From Posidonia oceanica (Eukaryota > Streptophyta > Magnoliopsida > Alismatales > Posidoniaceae): a stretch of 64,000 nt of DNA. Below are positions 32,974 through 44,844 of this stretch, piece by piece; positions within the stretch are counted from its first letter, which is position 1; the number at the start of each line of letters is the position of its first letter. The notes below the pieces were generated by a model. It was not told the DNA's origin. It searched no databases and saw only the letters and a program-made list of their open reading frames with translations. Made by a program: the position numbers and the translations under genes. The stretch covers positions 14,464,001-14,528,000 of the forward strand of contig JAZBRS010000054.1 in NCBI GenBank assembly GCA_037176725.1. Direction: 5' to 3'.

Positions 32974-35900
32974 CAGTAGACACGCAACTCCAAGGCATGA
33001 AGAGTGGAATTGATTTAAGATCTGGTCACATGTGGTACTTCACATCTTGGAAATCCGAGGATGACCCATCTATTGGGAATTTCACGTGGAAGAGAGATTC
33101 TAGTAGAACAAGTGAGGTCCACCTAACCAGTGGAGACACAATAAAATATCGTCTTGGGCAGTGGAACGGTCATTACAATAACGGTTTACCACGAATGATT
33201 TCTTATTCCAATGATATCAAGTTCAATTACACTGACAACCAAATAGAAGTCTCTTACAGCTTTGAGATTATCTCCAAAGGCATGTTTTCTCATTTAAAAC
33301 TGTACTCAAATGGTACGCTCGCTCGTAGCAGTTGGACCATTGACTCTCCGACATGGACAGACTATTGGAATACACAAGGAGATGAATGTGATACATACAA
33401 CAGGTGTGGTCCAAATGGTGTTTGTGATATCCAAGTTCCAGAACTTTGCCGGTGCTACCGAGGATTTAGACCGAAATTGAATAGCTCTTGGACCAATAGA
33501 GTTTTCACTCAAGGTTGTGTGAGGAATGAGAAGTTGAATTGCAGCAAGGGAGAAGGATTTTTTCCTGTCGTCGGAGTGAAGTTACCAGACACATCGAATG
33601 CTACAATTGACAAGAAAATGAGCCTTGAGGAATGTGGAGATGAATGCTTGAGAAATTGCTCTTGCATGGCCTATGCTGCTCTTAAGTTAAGTGATATGAA
33701 TCCAAGGGGTTGTATCATGTGGTTTGGCGATCTCCTGGATACCAAGTTGTATACTAATGGAAAGCAAGATATATTCCTACGACTGCCAGATACTGAGCTT
33801 CCAAGTATGTAATTCTTTTGTTTCGTTTTTTTTGTTAATTTTTAAGTCTATGTAATGTGATGCTTCAATCTTTTCCATCCTCATCCTTATACATGAAAGA
33901 TTGATTCTTTCTTTCAGATAGTCCAAGTGGGAAAAACAAGAAGGTAATTTTTATAGTAGTTGGCGTGTTAGTAGGGTTGCTTCTTACAGTAATATGTTGG
34001 ATACTATTTTCATGGAGGAAGAAGAAGATTAGGGCAATCCAAAGAGGTAAGCACCTACTAATATCTCATCTCATATATTGTCTCTCTCAAAAGAGAGAGG
34101 AATCCATTAAGGCTAGGTCTCAATCAAGTAATTAAATGTTCTTGTTTTTTGTATGGGAAAATACGCAAATCTAAAGTATAGTCCACAAATCACAATCTAT
34201 GGCAAGTTGCATGTAATGAAAACTTATTTAATTTAAACATTCAACTCAAACCCATATATAAACTTTAAGGTCAAAATAAACTACTTTGTATTCTAATGGT
34301 CAAATGTATGGCTTAATCCCGTTCCAACCTACCCTTTTTTTTAAGCTAAACTAGTCCATTAGATTATGAATCAAAGTTCCCAGATATTGAAGAATACATG
34401 AAGGTAGAAAGGGCACAATAGAAGTAATATCGTCCCTAACAACCTGAATGAAATAAAATGCTACATTTATTAGAGTATATGAATGATATGCTATAGTTAT
34501 CAATTATCAAATAGACTAATAATGACTTCTAATTTAAAATTGTACCTACTACTCTATTGGAACGGAATAACTTTGTAACGACCCGAGTTGTTACCAACAA
34601 AATCAAAAGTCCAACAAATTTAAAACTTAATTAAATACAATATTTTACAACACACCACTAGGCTAAACAACAAATATCTATGCCAGGAACCTGCAGTGAA
34701 CAGCTACGTGACTCTCACTATATGTACTAGAACTCCAAACCAGCTAACCATCTGCACCTGCAACTGAAAACCACACAAAGCACATGTGAGTGACCTAGAA
34801 ATCGTCACCCAACACACATCTCGCAAAAACCACGTGAGAAACCGGTATAAAACCTCAAATACGGTACAATCGGTAAAACCCCAAAAATCTGGGTCCACAA
34901 TAGGCAATATAATTAAATAAAACACCCTTTCCAAAGCCAACATGCTAAAACCAGGAAAAGCAGGTGTTTACAAAATATTTCACAAAGCCACGGCCCACCG
35001 GCCCAAAACCTCAGAAACCACTCAAAACCCTCCAACCCCTCAGGCTGGGAAGACACTCGGCCCACTGGCCAAAACAAGGCAGAAATACCTCGCAAAACTA
35101 AATCTCAATCAATATCACGGCCCACCGGTCCAAGGCTCAAACCAAAACCGCACGCCATAACTAGGCGGAAAAACATCTGACCCAATACAGCCTAAAACTC
35201 AAACCACAATATCATGCCATACCCAGGCAGAAAGCAACTGGCCTACTATGGCCCAAAACACAAACCACAATTTCACGCCATACACAGGTGGAAAAGCAAC
35301 TGGCCCAATACAGCCCAAACATAGTAAAACCTCACTAAGCCCAAACTCAGGCAAAGCTCAAGGCCTAATACGGCCAGCAACAACCAAAACACAGCCCCAC
35401 GGGCACAAAACCACAACTGATTGTGTTGCCTGACGCCAAGCAACCGATCTGGCCTCAAGCAGTAGCCAGGGACTCACCCCTGCAGCTCACTGCACTACCA
35501 CGAACACCTGCCTTGTGGAGGAGTGTGTCCGTCCCGACATCTCGTCACTAGAGACGCCTCAAAAGCGATCCCTCACCGGGGAAAGCTACTCACCCCAATT
35601 GGGCAAGCTGTCCTCACTCAGGACAAACCATAGGGCACGCCTAATATACGGCGACCTCAACTCAATGCTCCAAACCACTAGAGGCTCCAACCCCTAGGCT
35701 CAGCCAGCACTAGTGCTCCGAACCACTAGAGGCTCCAACCCCTAGGCTTAGCCAGCACCCAAAACTAGGCGAGTCCCGGTGCCTGTAACAACTAGAATAT
35801 CACGCCCAGCTACGCAGGAGTATCATACCTCCTAAGTCTGCTGCTACGATACCATTAGGTACGGCTAGCACCCTGACCCCCAAACCTCAACCTAGGTGAA

Positions 35901-38900
35901 GTGTACGACACACCAAGAACGCCGCTGCATCCCCAGGTCCAGCCAACACAACTCCCAAGTATTCGGCCACGGAAAACCTCGGCAAAATCATTTGCAAACC
36001 ATTCATATTTTCCTCAAAAATCTCTTTGAAAATATTTATCAAATATCATGGGCTAAAGCACAATAAGCCCCAAAACTGACCGAGGAAACCACATTGGAAA
36101 ACAAGCCTAGGAGAGCATCCTAGACCAAAATTGACAGACCGGTACTCCAACTGGTAGATCGAAAATCCCTGTTTCGGTGGAACTAAATCCATCGGCAGAC
36201 CGGTCCGCATAGTGATCGGCAGACCGATATTACACCAGTCATACAGAAAATCCCTGCTTCGATGGAACTAAATCCACCAGTCGGACCGATTCCACCCTGA
36301 AAATGGCAGACCGATCAATATCGGTCGACCGAAACCAGGTTCTGGTCTAAATCTGACAAAAAAGGTGACACCGATATCACACCGGTGTACCGATTCCCCC
36401 TAAAAATCGGCAGACTGACCAAAAAGGTCGTGCTGAACCAAGACAGGGCAGAAAACTTATAAAACCGACTTAAAACCCAAAACAGCCGAATCAAACTCTA
36501 AAACTAGCGTGCCATATACCGGAATCTCCGGAATTTAACAAGGAATGCAACCATACACTCAATATGGCATTCTAAGGCACGCAACACAAGAAAACACCGG
36601 AAATCCAATATTCAAGTCATTTTCATTAAAATCCCAAAACACTATCAAAACTACACCAAACCAAGCGTGCAACACATGGGAGCGAGCACATCTGCTCAAG
36701 CAACATGAACATATCATAATCGCCTCAATCCGATGCCCAAAACACCGGAATTCACCAGGAAACCACAAAATTAGCATTTAAGTCATCTAGGCCATATATT
36801 TGGCCAAAACCACATAAAATCTCTAAAAATTACCAAACCTTTACCATAGCATATAAACATGGCAAGGTACACAATAAAATCATATTTAAGCCGTTTGAGA
36901 GCATACAACCTCATCAAACAGTAGAAAACCACATTCAAGCTATAAACCAACTCAAGCCAAATAAATTCGACTAAATGCATATAAATCCCTAAAAATCCTC
37001 AAATCACTACCATGGCATCTAAACATGGCGAGGGACACATGCATATCAAATTCTATATATTTAATCTACTCTGGCGAGGCGTGTACCTTGGGATAGAGGG
37101 ACACCCTCGTCCTCCGGCGATCCACACGCACTCTGAGCTCCATATGTCACTCTTGGGCTCGCCGCTCCACCGGGACGATGACCGGAGCTCGCCGCACCAC
37201 TGCCGGCCGCCACCGCACGCTGGCCACCACCACAGCCACCACCGACAGAGGAAGAAGAGGAAGAGGAAGGAGGGGATGGGAGGGGGAAATGGAGGAGGAA
37301 AGAGTGGAGGGAGGAGGAGATGGAGATGGGAAGAGGGGGAGGAGGAGGAAGATGCGCTGGCCGGGGGTTAGGGCACAGGCGTGGGGAGGAGAGGAGGAGG
37401 AGCGGGCACGAGAGGGAGGAGGGGGAGATGTGCATGTGAGGGGGAGGGAGATGGCACACGCAGGGTGAGGGGAAAAAGGGGAGGGGGAGGGCACATGAGG
37501 GGGAGAGGGTGGAGGGGGAAGAGAGAGGGAGGGAGGGAGAGAGAGAGAGAGAGAGAGAGGAAGGAAGGGAAAGAAAGAGAGGGAGAGAAAGAGAGAGAGA
37601 AAACCAGGGACCAGACCACAATCTGTCCCACCACAAGTGGGAGTCCACAACAACAATACAGGTGGAGACTCACACAAACCACAGATGGGACCCACAACAA
37701 CTCAAGTGGAGCCCGCAAGGCCAATAACACCCGACCAAAGCCAAGGAATTCATTAAACAAGCATAATTACAAGAGAAATGAATTCCCGGGTGTTACAAAC
37801 TTGATTATGGTGAATAACTTTCTTGGTTTCTTTGCATATATCTGCTTGAAAAGAAAAGTCAAAATTTTATATGTATCCTTAGATATTCACAATAAACTAG
37901 TTTGTCCATAATCTTGTACTGTATGCATACATATCTTTACTATTACTTGAGGGTAAATTCCATACATTTATCATATATAATAAAATGACTAATCCATCCC
38001 TAAATGGATCATTTGTTGCTATATTTCGGTTATTTTGACATTTTGTTGTCTTTCTTATAATAGACATTTTGCCACATTGGTTGACCTATTGACCTTATAC
38101 CACTTGTTTACTCTTTGGTTTTGTTGACTTTTTTTTATCAAGGGTTAATAGTGCTTTTACCATGACTTAACTGATGGATACCCTTAGGTAATGATTATAT
38201 GCATACATTGCATGATTACAAGGGTACATCTACAATCTAATTATTTTCAGAGACATATGTGCAAAAAAGAATCATATTTTCTTAATTTATTTAAATTTCT
38301 TTAGGTTTTATTGAAAATTTATTATTAAATTTTAGTCTTACTTGTTACAATGAAATAGGCCATGAAGTTAACAAATATCAAGAAAATAGTTGCAAACATT
38401 GGAAAGATGAGCTCCTTTTATTCGATTTTGACACAATAGTTTCTATGACATGCAACTTCTCCAGTGAAAATGTAATTGGACAAGGTGGATTCGGCATTGT
38501 TTACAAGGTAAAATGCTTGTCTTCTAGCTTTATCCATTTTTACATGAAAATGTTCATCGACAAAATATTTTTTTTTTGTGTAGCTTCAACATATACTCCT
38601 GTGGAGGAAACATATATCAATTCATGTCTATTGATTTTCAGGGTAGGATGGCAGATGATCAAGATATAGCAGTGAAAAGACTTTCTAAGAAAACATCTAG
38701 ACAGGGAGTGGATGAGTTCATGAATGAAGTCACCTTAATTGCTAAACTTCAACATAAAAATCTAGTGCGTTTACTTGGCTGCTGCATGGAGGGAGATGAA
38801 CAGATTTTGGTCTATGAATTTTTGCAAAACAAGAGTTTGGATTCCATCATATTTGGTATATTTTGAGATTTTAGTCATAGAACATTTATTAATGAAGTCG

Positions 38901-40019
38901 TTTAGTATACATATAGTAAATCAAAATGCCTAAATGGTTGTCACTTAAGATCATATTAATTGAATGTAGAATTAAGAAATCTGATGAAAACTCTAACAAA
39001 TTGTATCCATCTTCTTCGATTAATGATATTCATCGTAACTCCTGATTGAGTAGTTTTGATATTAATTATACGGTCCATAAAAGTTAGTACACTATGATTT
39101 TCTTAAAAGTACGTAATTATAGACAATTTTGTAACTATTGACAATCTCAACCAGGTGAAAGTAATAAATTAGGTTGGAGAAAGCGTGTGGAAATCATTGT
39201 CGGGATTGCCAAAGGTCTTCTCTACCTTCATCATGATTCAAGACTAAGAATCATTCATAGAGACTTGAAAGCCGGAAATGTTCTTTTGGATGAAGCGATG
39301 AATCCCAAAATCTCTGACTTTGGGACTGCAAGGATATTTGGAGCAGATCAACTGGAGGAGAATACTGAAAGAGTTATTGGAACCTAGTAAGTGCTACACA
39401 TTATAATCTAAATCTATGATTCATTGCAAGATTTGAGTTATTAATCTCATGTCGTGAAGTGGATACATGTCTCCTGAGTATGCAATGGATGGGATCTTCT
39501 CGATCAAATCTGATGTCTTCAGCTTTGGGGTATTATTGTTGGAAATCATTAGTGGCAAGAAGAATAGAGGCTTCTATAACGAAGAGCATGAACAAAATCT
39601 GCTAGCAATGGTCTGTGTAGCATTCATATATATTATCATGTTCATTTGTTTCCTTTGCAACTAGTAATATTCATTTTACATGCTATATGTTTTCTTAGGC
39701 ATGGAAGCTATGGAAAGAAGGCAAAAGCTTGGAGTTAGTTGATGAGACTATGGGTTCTTCATGTCCAACATCTGAAGTCTTACGTTGCATACAGATAGGA
39801 TTACTGTGTGTACAAAAACGTGCTATTGATAGGCCTTCAATGTCAACTATTGTTTTCATGCTGAACAGTGATAATTCACCTCTTCCTGATCCGGAAAAAC
39901 CAGGCTTCATCAATGGCAGAACTACCATTGTGAAAAATAAGAATGGTCATTCTTCATCCTCTAAGCAAGTGCCATGTACAATTAACGAGGTGACCCTTAC
40001 AGATGTAGAAGGTCGGTAG
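32484..40019 (+). CDS. G-type lectin S-receptor-like serine/threonine-protein kinase (intact, 838 aa)
   Basis: Seven exons join into one open frame of 839 codons: 32484-33804, 33918-34046, 38359-38507, 38642-38855, 39155-39386, 39460-39610 and 39699-40019, all with GT-AG introns. Order: signal peptide (about 1-27); B-lectin domain ([32 protein letters not shown]); S-locus glycoprotein domain; EGF-like Cys region ([13 protein letters not shown]); PAN domain ([19 protein letters not shown]); transmembrane helix (about 449-472) followed by WRKKK; and a kinase domain with loop [11 protein letters not shown] (523-533), Lys545, HRDLKAGN (Asp641), DFG (Asp659) and MSPEYA. All catalytic residues are present, so it is an RD-type, probably active, plasma-membrane receptor. 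The ligand is unknown; relatives act in self-incompatibility, defence and symbiosis. The 4.3-kb intron 2 is swollen by a solo LTR. Exon limits were hand-derived. Confidence 0.93.
34047..34573. other. intron 2 of the kinase gene, 5' part
   Basis: AT-rich intronic sequence after the GTAAGC donor; no other feature seen. Ends with the first AACTT of the solo-LTR target-site duplication (34569-34573). Confidence 0.8.
34574..37797 (-). mobile_element. 3.2-kb solo LTR inside kinase intron 2
   Basis: It begins TGTAACGACCCGAG and ends CCCGGGTGTTACA, and is flanked by perfect 5-bp duplications AACTT (34569-34573 and 37798-37802). There is no internal region, so it is a solo LTR left by LTR-LTR recombination. 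Blocks such as GACGCCTCAAAA (35552), CCGTCC, GGGCACGCCTAATA and CACTAGAGGCTCC match the LTR at 44845, so the two belong to one family or superfamily. It includes a GC-rich and GA-rich part (37150-37600); the long Pro/Ser-rich frames on its minus strand are low-complexity shadows. It must be spliced out with intron 2 for the kinase to be made. Confidence 0.93.
36120..36430. repeat. GACCGAT-type motif array within the solo LTR
   Basis: Repeated CGGCAGACCG, GGTCGACCGA and GACCGAT(A/C) motifs in both orientations, plus a ~83-bp duplication of GAAAATCCCTG(T/C)TTCG(G/A)TGGAACTAAATCCA at about 36164 and 36247. It occupies an LTR position comparable to the GTTGGACGC palindrome array in the related LTR at 56165. 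Confidence 0.7.
37798..38358. other. intron 2 of the kinase gene, 3' part
   Basis: AT-rich intronic DNA from the second AACTT to the TAG acceptor at 38358; nothing else seen. Confidence 0.8.
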
Positions 40020-40379
40020 AGAGCTTTATACTTTTGTAATTGTTTATTAGACACATGCAAATTCTTATATAATTCAAGACATTGTTAAATGTCTTAACAT
40101 CAAAAGAATACTATATCTGATATCTGATGTATGTTAGCATATAATTTTTTTCCTTGATAAGAGGTAATAGCATTAATAAGATCTAATTGTGGAACCAGAG
40201 CGTAGAAGGGAAACACACAAGTTTGCTTGCTAGGGGAGCTTGTGGTGCAGACCAAAGCAACTCCATGCACACATACAACATCACTAAATCATATTGTAAA
40301 ATACAAAAACATAAATGAACCTAGAGAAACGAAACTGAAAGAAACATTCAAGTTTGACTTTCAACATGTCCCCTCAAAC
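40020..40379. other. 3' flank of the kinase gene
   Basis: Probable 3' untranslated region (AT-rich, 40020-40140) followed by transposon-like text that may be the decayed LTR side of the copia fragment at 40380. Confidence 0.45.
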
Positions 40380-40690
40380 TTGAATGGTCCTCATACTATG
40401 CATGTCCCTGAGCTTCTTGAAAGTATCACCCTGTAAGGACTTCGTGAATATATCAACAACTTTCTCAATAGTATTACAATACTCTAATTACATTACTCTA
40501 ATACAATCATTCCTTGTTTCAAATGGTCTCTTAGAAAATGAAACCTTGTATCTATGTGTTTACTTCTTCCATATTGGACTGGATTCTTGGCTAGCTTTAT
40601 TACCGACATATTATCTACAAATATCATTGTAGATCTGTTCTATGGTAACCTAATTCTTTGAGAAGATTACGAAGCCATATTGCCTCACAA
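40380..40690 (-). pseudogene. copia RNase H C-terminal fragment
   Basis: The minus strand reads ATFSIVCEAIWLRNLLKELG at the right end and, after stops, VVDIFTKSLQGDTFKKLRDM at the left. These are the end of copia RNase H and the pol tail. Several stops are present. It is a short relic, abutting a gag relic on the opposite strand. Confidence 0.75.
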
Positions 40691-40885
40691 ACAATGGAGA
40701 AAGTAGCCGCAGACGTGGTAGAGGTCTTGGCTTCCAACAAAACTTTGGTTGTGGAAATGAAAAATGAGGTGGAAATTTCACAAACAATCGAGGAAAGACA
40801 AGAGATATTTAATGCTATAATTCTCGTAAATATGACCATCATACATCAAATTTTCCTCCATGACAATTGACAAATAAGTTCTTAT
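40690..40885 (+). pseudogene. copia gag Arg/Gly-rich and zinc-knuckle relic
   Basis: The plus strand reads SRRRGRGLGFQQNFGCGNE, a stop, then a decayed knuckle of the form CYNSRKYDHH. This is the gag C-terminal pattern of copia elements. It is head-to-head with the RNase H piece, so the locus was rearranged or received two fragments. Confidence 0.55.
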
Positions 40886-41282
40886 GGAATCTTTCTGACT
40901 TGGCAAGCAACTTTGTCATCGGCAACATATAATAACCAATACCACATTTGTTTTGTGATTGGAATAAAACAACCCTCAAGCATCAACTGCTACTCTTGTA
41001 TTGTGGAATCTGTCATATCAGTGGTGATTGCCAACATGGTTCTTCTAGAAAGTTAATTCCAACTTGGCACTCTATCATGACAAAACTTGGAAGGTGCCCA
41101 CATCTTTGCTAAAATTCAACTATATCAACTGTATTATTGTCCAAATAAAAGAATCTCCATAGTTTGTGCCTTTTTCTTCTTATCTTTTCATAAGGATTTC
41201 CTTTCTCCAGCTAAATGTGTATATACTTAAACAAGGACTAGCCTATGGATGAAGCTGTTCTCGCATTAATTGTGTTCCTATA
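40886..41282. other. intergenic DNA, nothing firm recognised
   Basis: Possibly more decayed copia sequence; no motif I can name. Confidence 0.35.
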
Positions 41283-41650
41283 ATGAGGAATTCTAACACT
41301 AGTCTACTTGTTGCCTATCTTCTCATCCTTTTCTTTTTCAATGTTTTCCTCAACTACTTCTAAACCAAGTTGATTATAGACGGCAAGACCCTTGTCTCAA
41401 GAAGTGGGTTCTTTGTTATCGGTTTCTTCAACCCTGGAAGCTCCAAACACAAGTACTTGGGCATATAGCACAAATTCTCCATTGATATAGTTCTCTGGGT
41501 TGCTGACAGGTAGATTCTAGTTATAGTGCTCTCAAGATCACAAGCACCAACAATCTCACAATTACGCAAAATCAAACATCAAACAACAACACGACTAGTG
41601 GTGGTGGTAGTAGAGTTGTGGTGTGGTTGTCCAATCTACACGTCAGAAGT
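41283..41650 (+). pseudogene. S-receptor-like kinase lectin-domain relic
   Basis: An ATG at 41283 opens a signal-peptide-like LLVAYLLILFFFNVF, then TAA. In-frame text resumes as DGKTLVSRSGFFVIGFFNPG, KYLGI, a stop, HKFSIDIVLWVADR and another stop. A frameshifted SRVVVWLSN-type segment follows near 41620. The order matches exon 1 of the intact kinase ([20 protein letters not shown] ... VVWVANR). It ends about 100 bp before a MITE. It is the third kinase relic around the intact gene, older than the 30173 copy. Confidence 0.88.
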
Positions 41651-41750
41651 TAAACTAAATGCACCAAAAGTCAATTTCGTACTTACTAATTTTCTTAATA
41701 AAGTATAATAGTTAGTAATTGTGTAAATTTAAAACTTACCAATTCTCTTA

Positions 41751-42094
41751 GGCTCTGTTTGGTTATTGGAAGCTTCAATTCCATCAGGAGTTGAAACTCC
41801 AGGAATTAGAAATCCAAGTGATGTATTTGAAAGTATTTTGTTTGATAGTTTTTGTTTGCGGAAAAGAGAAAGAGGCAGTAACAATGAGGTAGATGAGAGA
41901 GAGAGAGAAAGAGAGAGCAATTACAATTTCCATCGATCCGTATTCCGACTTTTTTTTTTTAGAATTGCAACTCCTACCAAATTCACAATTTTTTAGTCAA
42001 AATTGTTGGTTGATTGAGGGAAAACAGCAACCAAACACTTAAATTTGGAAGTTTTCCTGTCAATTCCCTCCCAATACCATAAACCAAATACACC
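41751..42094. mobile_element. Tourist-like MITE with TTA target duplication
   Basis: The left end is GGCTCTGTTTGGTTATTGG; the reverse complement of the right end is GGTGTATTTGGTTTATGG. Flanking TTA is duplicated (41748-41750 and 42095-42097), as expected for PIF/Harbinger MITEs. The interior carries a GA-rich patch and no gene. Confidence 0.75.
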
Positions 42095-42701
42095 TTAGTA
42101 AAGTACCCCAACTTGTAAAGAAGTTAATTTACAACATACCACTTTTCTTGATAAAGCTTTTATAAAGGAGGAGGGAATTCGACATTTATCATAAATAAAA
42201 TCGGAGTAAAGGGACAAAAGAAGAATTAGATAAGAGGAAAAAATGACATGTATTGTAAATTAGATAGGAGGAGAATGACAAAAAAGATTCAAGTTAACTT
42301 TGTGTGGAAAAGAATTAAAGTTGAAAAATCAAATAGCTTACTTTTAAACAAACTACAATTGTGGGAAACATTAATTTTGAAATATAAAATTAAAATTTTG
42401 CCAAACTATTGAAATATGTTTCTTATAACCAAAACTACAAAATTTGTCAACCGTTTTAGAGACGAATTCGTGGTTGGCCACTAATGATGTTTTCTTTCAT
42501 ATGTTTGCTAACTGGATGTGAACTGAATTCCCACAAATGTTCTGAACAAATTATTCTAGTGGTTTTTTTGTTGACTCCTCAAGGGTTTCACTTTGACAAA
42601 AATAGTTGTTCTGGTTATCTAAATTTTAGCAAAATATTCAAAAATATATATACTTGGCCTTGGCCTTATCTGAAATGAGTATGTTAACTGTGATAGTTTC
42701 T
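42095..42701. other. AT-rich intergenic DNA
   Basis: No gene seen. The plus-strand frame at 42484-42678 has no recognisable domain. Confidence 0.45.
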
Positions 42702-42850
42702 TATGTATTTGTTCTCCTTTTCTGTTCCAATTTTTATTCGTGTAGTTGCAAACAAATTAAGAGGTTATCATCATCTATGAATTTGTTCTCCTTTTCTGTT
42801 CCATTTTTTATTTGTGCTGTTGCAAACAAATTAAGGGGTTATCATCATCA
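42702..42850. repeat. 75-bp tandem duplication
   Basis: TTTGTTCTCCTTTTCTGTTCC, TTGCAAACAAATTAAG and GGTTATCATCATC occur twice in succession with a few substitutions, a simple two-copy tandem repeat. Confidence 0.9.
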
Positions 42851-43204
42851 ATATTCAAAATAAATGGCAAGGATGATCTTCACTATAATTATAGTCTAAT
42901 GCATGCATGGGAATATAGCATACCAAGTTGAGCTTATGCTGGCATTGATCTGATTTACATCCACTAATTTATGAACATGCATCCATAGAATAAAACATTA
43001 ATCAACACCATACATCTAATTGTTCACACATAGATTTTTTAATGACCATTGCGGGAGGTTGGTTTCTGACAAAAACTAGTGTTTTTATTTTAAGAAAAAG
43101 ATGACATCCACATAATGAGCTTTTTCTACTAATCATGTCTTAATTTTATGTACTTTAATTTGGAAATTAACAAGAAAAGTCCTTGAAAGCATATGTTAGT
43201 TGAT

Positions 43205-43355
43205 AAAAGGAATGAAAGTGTAACAACTCTGGCTCAAGCTAGTCTAAGCTCTGATACCATTTGTAACAACTCAGGCCCAATTAACCCATAATAACCTTAG
43301 ACTCAACAGCCAGGCTTAGAGTACTTAAGTTGAAGTTGATATGATAGTTGATTCT
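43205..43355 (-). repeat. LTR-end fragment with primer-binding-site signature
   Basis: AGCTCTGATACCATTTGTAACAACTCAGG at 43249-43277 is the reverse complement of an LTR end (GTTACA) followed by a TGGTATCAGAGC tRNA-Met primer-binding site. Only ~100 bp of LTR remains before the next element. A second TGTAACAACTC occurs at 43219. Confidence 0.6.
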
Positions 43356-43357
43356 AG

Positions 43358-44045
43358 GGAGCGTTTGGTTCGGCTTTTGAGCCTAAGCTTCCAGTGAGAA
43401 TCTATTTTCCTCCCCAAAGGAGAAACAAACACGTTTTCAAATGCTAACTTCTATCCAAATGCTGGCTTCTAAAGATAGCACAAAAACATGAAAACGCTAG
43501 CTTTTTTGGAAGCTCACAGGAGTGAGCTTCTGGCCAAAATGCCAGATTTTAATCCCCATGTATGATCATATTGTTCTCGACATGAGTTGAACATTACAAA
43601 CTAACTGGTAGATATTTACAATTGTTGCTATTGACATCAAAACCCAAACCCGATGATATTCTCAACGAACCCGATGTGTCGCCGTTCACCGCTACCACTA
43701 GTAACCTCTCACCACCACCTGCTGTCGTCCTCCACGGATCCACATCTATTGCCATCTATTGCCTGTTACTGCTGTCGCTCACCCACTAGACAAACCACCC
43801 TTGAAGAAATGGTGGTGGTGGTGGTCAAAGAGGAGAAGAGATGAGTAGGAGGAAAGAGTGGAAAATGTAATGAGGGTATTTTTATCATTTAACTAGTTAT
43901 CGAGTAGCAAGAAGTAGGATCAAAATAGAATACCAAACAAGATTATGGTAGTTCGGAATCTACCTACAAAAATATCAATTGAAAAACTCTTCTAAAAAAA
44001 TGGATTCTTAGAAAGCTCTAGCCTATAAAAGTCGAACCAAATGTG
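43358..44045. mobile_element. non-autonomous TIR element (~690 bp)
   Basis: The left end GAGCGTTTGGTTCGGCTTTT pairs with the reverse complement of the right end, GACACATTTGGTTCGACTTTT, near 44045. The interior has a stretch of small CCACCACC/GTGGTGGT repeats and no recognisable transposase. The target-site duplication is not clear, so the superfamily is left open. Confidence 0.65.
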
Positions 44046-44236
44046 TCTTTATTTAGTCTCACCTACTCCTTTTTCTAAGTAAAGTGGGACTAAATCTTGA
44101 AATATTACAAAAAGTGACAGAATTTGTTGAGCTTTTCTCTTGAATTTCTTTGCCACTATTTATTTACAGAATGGTAATTCTTTACGGAAGTAGTCCAAGG
44201 CTGCAATTTCATGGAGTTTTTAGTCATATTTCTTCT

Positions 44237-44558
44237 TGTTAGGAAATGGTCAATCAAGACCAAAAATGGTAATAGGAAATGGGACGTTTCTCCTAAAATT
44301 AAGGAAACGTTTCTCTAAAATTAAGGTGGTCAATGAAGACCACGTCTGTTATAGAGTGGTCAATAAAGACCACGTATGTTACAGGAAATGGAAAAGATTT
44401 CTCCCTCAAATCATGGAGGCAGTTATAGGCAGAGGTAATACGAGGAGATTCTTGTCTCCTCTATATAAGAAGCACATTGGGATGTTTTCTACAAGAAGAA
44501 AAGATCATCTTGGAAATCTCATATTCCCGGAGCCCTAAACTACATGATCATGCCTTCA
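44237..44558 (+). repeat. 5' LTR of the split copia element
   Basis: 322 bp from TGTTAGGAAATGG to CATGCCTTCA. It contains a direct repeat of GGTCAAT(G/A)AAGACCACGT (about 44329 and 44355), a TATA box TATATAA (44462-44468) and, downstream, the primer-binding site. The boundaries are set by TG...CA and the PBS spacing. Confidence 0.8.
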
Positions 44559-44560
44559 AG

Positions 44561-44572
44561 TGGTATCAGAGC
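44561..44572 (+). other. primer-binding site (initiator tRNA-Met type)
   Basis: TGGTATCAGAGC, an exact match to the usual plant copia primer-binding site, two bases after the LTR. Confidence 0.9.
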
Positions 44573-44844
44573 AAGGAAACATACCTTTTCCAGTGACTTT
44601 GTCTTCATCCTCAAGTGTCGTACCGGAAAAACCCCACTTCTGACCCTCCTCTCTTGACCTTCCTGTCGATTCTCCTCCTCCCATCTTCCCAACGCACGCA
44701 CCGCCTTTGCCCTCCCCGTGCACGTGGCTCCGGATCCAGCATGTTCCTCCACGAACGGCCTCCCACCTCCACGATCTAGCCTGCTCCTCCACGATCTGGG
44801 TCAGCCAAAACTTTACTATTTGTTTATTTGAATTGTTGAGTTTA

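Noticed and set aside
37061..37760. Long Pro/Ser-rich open frames on the minus strand
   Set aside because: They are the complement of GA-rich simple sequence inside the solo LTR, open in several frames at once, with no domain.
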